Assembly (NCBI GenBank): GCA_030670015.1
Contig: DAOVCM010000056.1
Span: forward strand, 1 to 6,384
Direction: 5' to 3'
DNA from: Candidatus Bathyarchaeota archaeon
GTDB lineage: Archaea > Thermoproteota > Bathyarchaeia > TCS64
DNA length: 6,384 nucleotides
Made by a program: the position numbers and the translations under genes. Shown here piece after piece: positions 1 through 4,246 of the stretch (position 1 is the stretch's first letter; each line of letters begins with the position of its first letter). The notes under the pieces are model-generated. The model saw only the letters and a program-made list of their open reading frames with translations. It was not told the DNA's origin and searched no databases.

Positions 1-139
1 CAGCATCTGTAATCCCTCTAAGGCTCCTGACAAGCCAGAGAGCCATGGAGCGAAGGCCGTCTGGCAGCTGGACTAGGACTCTTCTTGCGCCGCGTTTGAT
101 TATCTCCTCTGCAACATGCTCAACTTCGAAGTCGTACAT
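1..139 (-). CDS. dph2: Dph2-like diphthamide biosynthesis enzyme, N-terminal fragment
   Basis: Family role: Dph2 is the archaeal [4Fe-4S] radical enzyme that moves a 3-amino-3-carboxypropyl group from S-adenosylmethionine onto a histidine of elongation factor 2, the first step of diphthamide synthesis in the cytoplasm. Seen: 46 codons are present and the gene runs off the left edge. It opens MYDFEVEHVAEEIIKRGARR and continues with VLVQLPDGLRSMAL, matching the family's opening pattern of an acidic helix, then R-V-hydrophobic-Q-L-P-(D/E)-G-L. The cluster-binding cysteines lie outside the window, so activity cannot be judged. The ATG at 137-139 is preferred. The frame stays open upstream to a GTG at 194-196, but a TATA-like box at 171-179 implies a transcript start near 150. 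No Shine-Dalgarno sequence is visible, consistent with a very short leader. The assignment rests on one short conserved block; another subunit-like paralogue is possible. Confidence 0.72.
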   Translation of the reverse strand, partial: MYDFEVEHVAEEIIKRGARRVLVQLPDGLRSMALWLVRSLRGITDA

Positions 140-170
140 AGTGTCTACATGAGGCTTGTGGCTTCTCTGG

Positions 171-179
171 TTTTTATCC
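171..179 (-). promoter_or_regulatory. TATA-like box for the dph2-like gene
   Basis: On the minus strand this reads GGATAAAAA, centred about 36 bases before the ATG at 139. With archaeal TATA-to-start spacing of about 25-27 bases, transcription would begin near 150, giving a leader of roughly 10 bases. The same spacing is seen before the GH172 and L10e genes in this window. This is inferred from sequence and position only. Confidence 0.4.
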
Positions 180-282
180 TTTGTACTGATGACCACCAAA
201 AAAAATGAATGTTATCTTTGAGAGGTAGTTGGTAATCAGAGTCATTCGGAGTTATTTGAGGGCGGTCAAACCCACATCGATG

Positions 283-319
283 AGCATCTGAACCGACATA
301 CTGTGTCGCTTCAGATCCT
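283..319. repeat. Near-perfect inverted repeat (hairpin)
   Basis: Arms 286-298 (ATCTGAACCGACA) and 304-316 (TGTCGCTTCAGAT) pair at 12 of 13 positions around a 5-base loop; the single mismatch is C293/C309. Beyond a further mismatch, two more pairs form (283-284 with 318-319). It lies in non-coding DNA about 300 bases past the GH172 stop and about 145 bases upstream of the dph2-like start. No T tract follows directly on either strand, so it is not a simple terminator. It could be part of an RNA or a binding site for a dimeric protein. Confidence 0.6.
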
Positions 320-369
320 GGTTTAATTGCCCCATGTATTCATGAAAAAACGAGGGTGCATAATTGCAT

Positions 370-460
370 AAAAAAGGGTTCTAAGCCTCAAGATAAACAT
401 GTGAAAAGCTTATCGTGTTCAAGTGGAAGGCTATTAGTTCTTGATGACTGGTAGGTAGCA
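370..460 (-). ncRNA. Candidate small structured RNA, unknown family
   Basis: On the minus strand a TATA-like sequence CATATATTAA (490-481) would start transcription near 460. The RNA could then fold as an outer stem, CTAA-GCCT (437-428 with a 2-base bulge) pairing with AGGCTTAG (388-381), around an inner 7-pair stem, GATAAGC (414-408) with GTTTATC (398-392), and a 9-base loop. The inner stem includes a G-U pair that exists only on the minus strand, which favours that direction. Six T at 375-370 follow the outer stem after a short spacer and could terminate it. No known RNA family is recognised. The loop lacks GNRA features, and the promoter is a guess. It may equally be a 3' untranslated part of the GH172 message. 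Confidence 0.22.
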
Positions 461-618
461 AACGTTTTGGGTAAAAAATCTTAATATATGTTAAATATGA
501 TACAGCTAATTATGACCTTGAATTTTGTATTATTTATAGTCACATTAATTATTAGCTAATGTTATGGTTTACTTGCTCCCCCTTCTTTTTATATCATATT
601 TATCTCATTTCTTTGAAA

Positions 619-1839
619 CTATAATCTTCCTCTTCGTTTGATGACTTCTTGTACTATCTTCTTCAACTCCTCAAAATCTGCTGACATGAACTGCTTGTCC
701 TCGATTCCCTCGAGTTCAGGCGGAATCACCCCTTTAGCCACCGCTTTTCTCAGCTGTAATCTGATAACTGCAGCCTCATGAAGGACATTTCGCCTCTCAA
801 CAGTCTCCTTCGGGTCGGAAACTACCTCTGACATTAGATACCCTAGTGCTTTTGAGCTGAGTGGTGCGAGATACTCTACATCCCCCTCTGGAATTAAGCC
901 AAATTCGTTGTCATGGGGTTCTACCTGATACCAGTAAGCAACGCTTGAGTAGTCTTCTAGGAGCATGTTATCATGGCCGTGCTCAATAGTCACACGAATG
1001 TCTTCTGTAAAGGGGATTGCGTCTAAAACATGGAGTCTATAAGCTGAGACACGGGCATTTGTCGTATCCATCAGAGTTAAGCCGTGAAATGGGGCTGAAA
1101 AACAGCCATGGGTGAAGTACCATGCTCCTTGAAAGTAGTCTTCTGTGCCGGTTCCGTATATAGATGGAAACTTCTCTCCATCAACGTAGATCATCTCATC
1201 TCCCTCTAGGAAGCTCAGGGAACCCTTATCGTAGGATTGCATGTTAAGGACACATCCACTGAAGTGTCCTTTTCCTTTCGCTCTTAAGATGGTATAATTC
1301 TCTCCAATTGTGGTGGGGTTCTCCCTCCGCCACTTCGCATGGAATCTAGCTGTATCGTTTCTAACTTCCTTCAATTCATGATATTGGATGTTGAAGTAGA
1401 GATGAGATATCTCCTCCTCACTCATGTTTAGTACCTCAAACCTCGCCCCTTCACTGAAGGGCATGGGCCAATAACTGAAGAAGCCCCCACTAGTCATCCC
1501 TTGTAATAATGAATAATGATGCACATATTCCGCAAAACCAACACCAAAAAAGTCTCCAAAAGGTGTCTCAACACTTGGATTGTCCTCGCCGTCCCAGTAG
1601 AAGAGCAGTATTGTTTTTCGTAGGATTTCGGGGTCTTTTGATTTAATTGTAAACCATATTCTGGAAACACATCCAGCCCCTTTTACATTACCGATAGCCG
1701 ACCTTTCTTTGGGAGGGATTGAAATGAAGTCCAAATTTCCCCCCGTTCTATCATAACTAGAGATCTGCCGGCTTCTCCATTTTTTTAACGTCGGAATACT
1801 CTTTGCACCCACTTCATATTCAAAAAAATTTCCAAACAT
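619..1839 (-). CDS. DUF2961 / GH172-family glycoside hydrolase
   Basis: Family knowledge: DUF2961 proteins form glycoside hydrolase family 172, whose characterised bacterial members act on alpha-D-fructofuranosides or D-arabinofuranosides. The substrate here is unknown. Seen: 406 residues from the ATG at 1837-1839; a TTG start 12 bases upstream would add four. The N-terminal family signature SSYDRTGGNLDFISI (about residues 27-41) and YWDGEDNPSVETPFGDFFG (81-99) are intact. Two acidic residues, E212 in LEGDE and E233 in GTGTEDYF, are 21 apart, the same spacing I recall for the catalytic glutamates of the bifidobacterial enzyme, so it is probably active. No signal peptide or membrane segment is visible, so it should act in the cytoplasm on imported sugar. 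A charged helical tail of about 70 residues follows the core. It stands alone between translation genes, uses visibly more A/T-ending codons than the SRP54 operon, and may have been acquired by transfer. Confidence 0.9.
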   Translation of the reverse strand: MFGNFFEYEVGAKSIPTLKKWRSRQISSYDRTGGNLDFISIPPKERSAIGNVKGAGCVSRIWFTIKSKDPEILRKTILLFYWDGEDNPSVETPFGDFFGVGFAEYVHHYSLLQGMTSGGFFSYWPMPFSEGARFEVLNMSEEEISHLYFNIQYHELKEVRNDTARFHAKWRRENPTTIGENYTILRAKGKGHFSGCVLNMQSYDKGSLSFLEGDEMIYVDGEKFPSIYGTGTEDYFQGAWYFTHGCFSAPFHGLTLMDTTNARVSAYRLHVLDAIPFTEDIRVTIEHGHDNMLLEDYSSVAYWYQVEPHDNEFGLIPEGDVEYLAPLSSKALGYLMSEVVSDPKETVERRNVLHEAAVIRLQLRKAVAKGVIPPELEGIEDKQFMSADFEELKKIVQEVIKRRGRL

Positions 1840-1868
1840 AAGAATCAACAAGGATACACGATAATTAA

Positions 1869-1880
1869 TTTATAAAAATT
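1869..1880 (-). promoter_or_regulatory. TATA-like box for the GH172 gene
   Basis: The minus strand reads TTTTTATAAATT, about 35 bases before the ATG at 1839. This predicts a transcript start near 1848 and a leader of about 10 bases. The placement supports the ATG over the TTG at 1849-1851, which would lie at or before the transcript start. The rest of the 182-base gap (1852-2033) is A/T-rich with nothing else recognisable. Confidence 0.45.
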
Positions 1881-2033
1881 ATGAAAAACGTCACACACAG
1901 AAAAATGTAAAAATTAAGCGTGACCACGCGTGAGGAAACTCCTTAATTCCGATATATAGTTATGAGAATCACTAACTCTGATGATATTAAAATTTGATGA
2001 AGCACCTTTAAAGAAGGCTCTCAATAATTAAGC

Positions 2034-2531
2034 TTAGTTGCTCTTCTTTACGAAGATTCTGCAGGGAACGGGGAACTTGTCCGACGCCCGTTTCAGGGCT
2101 TCCTTCGCAGTGGGTACATCGTTCTCCGTTACCTTCGCTATGAGGATTGGCTTTCCCCGTCTCACCTGTGCAGCGATTCCAACGGGCTTCCCATAGGCCT
2201 TCTTCATGCCTTCTTGGAACCTATCGGCTTGGGCGACATTGATCCTTTTATGCTCACGGAGTACCTGATGAGGATACGGAACGATCTTGAGGAGAAAGTT
2301 CTCTCTACCGAGGTTACCCTCCAGAACCCTGTTGGCCGCGATGCGGCCAGATTCGAGAGCATTGTGGCGAATCTGGCCGTCCTTGAGATTGATGAGCTCA
2401 AGTGTGACGGGGAAATCCCTGGAGGTGTTGCCCATTGTGAACTTTACTATCTTGGATCCTGGGATGCCCCTCATGTACTTACGACGGGTGTAGGGCATCC
2501 CCTTGATCTCCCTGAAGTTCCTCGCCTTCAT
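2034..2531 (-). CDS. rpl10e: Large-subunit ribosomal protein L10e (uL16 family)
   Basis: Family role: archaeal/eukaryal L10e is the counterpart of bacterial L16 (uL16). It binds 23S rRNA near the A-site tRNA and peptidyl-transferase centre. Seen: 165 residues, close to the usual archaeal length. The sequence begins with a short R-x-F/Y-R-x-I-K segment, then PYTRRKYMRGIPGSKIVKF (residues 13-31), FPVTLELIN, and the signature IRHNALESGRIAANRVLE (54-71). The segment PYPHQVLREHK follows near 85-95. The end, PVPCRIFVKK, is also typical. The ATG at 2529-2531 is chosen because the residues before PYTR match the family N-terminus; starting at Met12 would lose them. The gene is monocistronic here, with long gaps on both sides. 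A plus-strand open frame over 2214-2558 is only its shadow. Confidence 0.97.
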   Translation of the reverse strand: MKARNFREIKGMPYTRRKYMRGIPGSKIVKFTMGNTSRDFPVTLELINLKDGQIRHNALESGRIAANRVLEGNLGRENFLLKIVPYPHQVLREHKRINVAQADRFQEGMKKAYGKPVGIAAQVRRGKPILIAKVTENDVPTAKEALKRASDKFPVPCRIFVKKSN

Positions 2532-2560
2532 TCCTTTTCCACACTCCTACACGGCTAGAG

Positions 2561-2570
2561 TCTTAAAAAG
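2561..2570 (-). promoter_or_regulatory. TATA-like box for rpl10e
   Basis: The minus strand reads CTTTTTAAGA, centred about 34 bases before the ATG at 2531. The predicted transcript start is near 2538, leaving a leader of under 10 bases. A GGAG at 2547-2544 would then lie upstream of the transcript and is probably not used as a ribosome site. Confidence 0.45.
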
Positions 2571-2735
2571 ATGATGTCTGTCAAACCTAGGAGAGGAAAG
2601 TGAGATGCCGTTTAACTTCCAAATCAGTAACGAGATGTAGTGACCTCTGATCCCATGCAGCATTTTAACTCAATATAAGCAGCATTATGTTTCTTGTACC
2701 TCATATATGGGTAGAGTAGTAATTTCCATTAACTG

Positions 2736-2864
2736 AAGTTCTCAATATTATTCATAATGTCGATGAATCGTCTCATTGTGTAAGCTCATATCCGTGGGTT
2801 TGAATACTCCACTGTCCGCCAAGATTATTGTACAGGAAATATGCACTTGAATTTTTGAGAACTT
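2736..2864. repeat. 10-bp perfect inverted repeat around 109 bases
   Basis: AAGTTCTCAA at 2736-2745 is the exact reverse complement of TTGAGAACTT at 2855-2864. Two more pairs form beyond one mismatch (2733-2734 with 2866-2867). Inside are smaller pairings, including GTGGG (2794-2798) with TCCAC (2808-2812). The whole could be a stem closing a folded RNA. The DNA is A/T-rich and one such match by chance in a gap this long is not improbable. Confidence 0.35.
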
Positions 2865-2972
2865 GAGCATACGTAATATGGATGGTTCATTGACATCTCT
2901 TGTAACAAGTCTGTGGAGGTGGTTGTTAGAATAAAATTTGTACATGAAATATTTTCCAAATAATATAATTCG

Positions 2973-2979
2973 AAAAAGG
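2973..2979 (-). terminator. Possible T-tract terminator of the SRP54-DUF655 operon
   Basis: About 30 bases after the DUF655 stop the minus strand reads CCTTTTT and continues A/T-rich. Archaeal transcription commonly ends at short T runs without a hairpin. The position fits the end of the operon, but a run of only five T is weak evidence. Confidence 0.3.
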
Positions 2980-3009
2980 TACTGTCCCAACCCGTAGCTT
3001 GAGAGTTTT

Positions 3010-3582
3010 CTATGTTGGGCGCGTGAAGAGCAAGTACTTTTCCTCTTCGGAGAGCTCTTTCAACACTCGCCTAACCAAGAGCTTCACGGGGTCGGTGATG
3101 TTCACCCTTCCCCGAAGATCATCGAAAGATATGAAGAGGGTCCTCTCTCGCTGGTCCAAGACCTGCCACATAAGCCGTTTCCCTATGCCTGGTATCAGCT
3201 CCATGGAGTGCATCCTGGGGGTCACGGGCTGTGACTCATTGAAGAAGGCGATGAAACGCTTCTCCTGGGCCTTGATGATACTCTCGATGACTGGGGTTAG
3301 TTCGCTCTTTGCCGCGGAGGTTAGATCGTCGTAGGCCAGCCGTCCCAGGATATGCTCAACCTTTGTCCGCCCTTCTCTCCCTACGTATATACGCTCCCCG
3401 ATTGTGAAGTGCGTGTCCTTCCGTGGTACCGCTTCCAAGAGGGTGAAGTAGGTCTCCCCAATCATCTGAATGACAGCTCTTCCATGGTATGCTGTGCGTG
3501 CTGCACTCGGCCTTCCGTGGGGTAAGTCGTCTAGTATGTAGGCATACTCCTCGTATTTCTTACCCTCCCTTTGTAATGGAAT
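3010..3582 (-). CDS. DUF655 family protein; start codon unclear
   Basis: DUF655 is an archaeal family of about 190 residues, with an OB-like domain and a helix-hairpin-helix, thought to bind nucleic acid; its role is not established. Seen: the frame has 151 residues from the ATG at 3463-3465, but clear family sequence lies upstream of it (KKYEEYAYILDDLPHGRP), continuous with the frame. From the ATT at 3580-3582 the protein is 190 residues, the expected length. Core motifs by that numbering: GETYFTLLEAVPR (42-54), IGERIYVGR (61-69), a SAAKSEL segment near 89, and the helix-hairpin-helix LIPGIGKRLMW (129-139). No ATG, GTG or TTG occurs in frame between the RpoF stop (3610-3612) and 3465. A GTG at 3599-3601 would fit if the seven-G run (3583-3589) had six. 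The start coordinate given is therefore provisional; the family call is firm. It is the last gene of the SRP54-eL21-RpoF operon. Confidence 0.88.
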   Translation of the reverse strand: MPLQREGKKYEEYAYILDDLPHGRPSAARTAYHGRAVIQMIGETYFTLLEAVPRKDTHFTIGERIYVGREGRTKVEHILGRLAYDDLTSAAKSELTPVIESIIKAQEKRFIAFFNESQPVTPRMHSMELIPGIGKRLMWQVLDQRERTLFISFDDLRGRVNITDPVKLLVRRVLKELSEEEKYLLFTRPT

Positions 3583-3609
3583 CCCCCCCTGAACGGTACA
3601 CAGAGAGTA

Positions 3610-3933
3610 TTACCCGGACTTGTATTTTTCAATTATCCTTAAAATCGAGTTCATGACTTCCTCGGAGATTATACGTCGACGTCCGAGGAATATTCTAAGC
3701 TCCCCTATGCTCCTAGGTAAGCTGTTAGCGATCTGTACAGCAAGTCCCCGCTCTACTGAGGCTTCTTTCACAAGTGTTTCTACAAGTTCCTCAGCCCTCT
3801 CTAGGGGTAGCTTGGAAAATCGAATAGAGTAGTCATGGACCCTTCGCTGCAGAGGGTCGAGCTCTTCGAGGTTAGCTTCCAGTAGCTTCTTAGCCTCGGC
3901 CACTGTTATCGGCTTCTTCTCTAGAACAGATAT
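3610..3933 (-). CDS. rpoF: RNA polymerase subunit F (Rpb4-like); probable ATA start
   Basis: Role: RpoF pairs with RpoE (Rpb7) to form the stalk of archaeal RNA polymerase, which helps promoter opening, elongation and contact with RNA. Seen: from a GTG at 3901-3903 the protein is 97 residues, but family N-terminal sequence (SVLEKKPITVAEAKKLL) starts ten codons earlier, in frame. A GAGGTG ribosome site (3941-3946, overlapping the eL21 stop) sits 7 bases before an ATA at 3931-3933. From there the protein has 107 residues, the usual length. The HRDC-like core is visible: a helix around LQRRVHDYSIRFSKL, then RAEELVETLVKEA, LPRSIGELRIFL and a final helix ending IIEKYKSG. There is no ATG, GTG or TTG between the eL21 stop and the GTG. 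If only canonical starts are allowed, the gene is 3610-3903 and loses its first strand. Family identity is secure; the ATA start is an inference. Confidence 0.92.
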   Translation of the reverse strand: MSVLEKKPITVAEAKKLLEANLEELDPLQRRVHDYSIRFSKLPLERAEELVETLVKEASVERGLAVQIANSLPRSIGELRIFLGRRRIISEEVMNSILRIIEKYKSG

Positions 3934-3940
3934 TCCTTTC

Positions 3941-3946
3941 CACCTC
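3941..3946 (-). promoter_or_regulatory. Shine-Dalgarno site of rpoF that points to an ATA start
   Basis: The minus strand reads GAGGTG, a six-base match to the usual archaeal 16S rRNA 3' end. Its first G is the last base of the eL21 TAG stop. Seven bases separate it from ATA at 3933-3931; the next canonical start, GTG at 3903, is 37 bases away, too far for this site. The arrangement suggests coupled translation of eL21 and RpoF. Confidence 0.6.
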
Positions 3947-4236
3947 TAGTGTCTCTTCAAGTGCTCGGGACCGGCGATGACCAACTTCGATGTTTTCCTC
4001 TGTGGAATCTCAAGTACGTAAGCCTTACCCCGCTTCTCAACGACGTTAGCAATCTTACCTTGGAAGCGCTTGTGAGGCATACCATTGTGGATGCCCGAGT
4101 CGATGTTGATGACAACCTTGTCGCCCACCTCATACTTAGTTAGCAACCTGCTCAGGCCTAGTTTCCCTTTCTCTCTGACGCGCTTGGTAAGCACACTACG
4201 ACTCTTTCTTCGTGGTCCCTTGGACTTTCCCATCAT
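3946..4236 (-). CDS. rpl21e: Large-subunit ribosomal protein eL21 (L21e)
   Basis: Role: eL21 is an archaeal/eukaryal-specific protein of the large ribosomal subunit with an SH3-like barrel that binds rRNA near 5S rRNA. Seen: 96 residues, the normal size. A basic N-terminal tail (GKSKGPRRKSRSVLTKR) is followed by REKGKLGLSRLL, the barrel core VGDKVVINIDSGIHNGMP (37-54), HKRFQGKIANVVEKRGKAYV, and the typical C-terminal LVIAGPEHLKRH. Two ATGs in tandem (4236-4234, 4233-4231) could start it. A GAGG at 4242-4245 sits 5 bases before the first and 8 before the second, so both are possible. It starts 10 bases after the SRP54 stop and ends 12 bases before the proposed RpoF start, so it is in the middle of a tight operon. 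Confidence 0.96.
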   Translation of the reverse strand: MMGKSKGPRRKSRSVLTKRVREKGKLGLSRLLTKYEVGDKVVINIDSGIHNGMPHKRFQGKIANVVEKRGKAYVLEIPQRKTSKLVIAGPEHLKRH

Positions 4237-4241
4237 TGTAG

Positions 4242-4245
4242 CCTC
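4242..4245 (-). promoter_or_regulatory. Shine-Dalgarno site of rpl21e
   Basis: The minus strand reads TGAGG immediately after the SRP54 TGA stop, 5 bases before the first ATG of eL21 and 8 before the second. It shows that ribosomes reload within this operon at Shine-Dalgarno sites, in contrast to the short-leader first genes in the window. Confidence 0.5.
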
Positions 4246-4246
4246 A

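Larger units (their letters stand above)
140..618. other. 479-base gap with hairpins and minus-strand T tracts
   Basis: No convincing protein gene was found on either strand. Two structures stand out: a hairpin with arms 286-298 and 304-316, and a minus-strand fold across 381-437 followed by six T. Reading the minus strand there are T runs at 473-478, 370-375, 345-350 and 198-205, whereas the plus strand has none longer than five. The 551-560 stretch is a 10-base palindrome (ATTAGCTAAT). UGAUGA-like boxes occur at 187-192 and 442-447, without properly spaced CUGA partners. The gap separates the GH172 gene from the dph2-like gene, both transcribed leftward. Confidence 0.6.
2532..3009. other. 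478-base A/T-rich gap between DUF655 and rpl10e
   Basis: No gene is supported here. A minus-strand frame over 2748-2990 stays open for 80 codons but begins with TTG, has no ribosome site and resembles nothing known. The gap contains the rpl10e promoter (2561-2570), a spaced inverted repeat (2736-2745 with 2855-2864), and a T tract just after the DUF655 stop. In many archaea the gene after DUF655 is the rRNA methyltransferase ksgA/dim1; no trace of it is visible. Confidence 0.6.

Noticed and set aside
187..447. UGAUGA boxes at 187-192 and 442-447 suggesting C/D guide RNAs
   Set aside because: No CUGA box at the expected distance after either, and no paired C'/D' boxes.
1925..1941. Small palindromes (CACGCGTG and GAG-GAAA-CTC) upstream of the GH172 gene
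   Set aside because: Arms of three to four bases are expected by chance, and they do not sit at a fixed place relative to the promoter.
2214..2558. Plus-strand open frame of 114 codons opposite L10e
   Set aside because: Shadow of the well-supported L10e gene; it would run into the L10e promoter and has no recognisable domain.
2794..2824. tRNA T-arm-like stretch (GGGTTTGAATACTCC followed by GTCCGCCA)
   Set aside because: The stem pairs poorly with a normal 7-base loop, and no upstream sequence complements the would-be acceptor strand; no D or anticodon arm is present.
2748..2990. Minus-strand open frame of 80 codons in the DUF655-L10e gap
   Set aside because: It begins with TTG, has no ribosome site or promoter at the right place, has a composition like its A/T-rich surroundings and matches no family I know.
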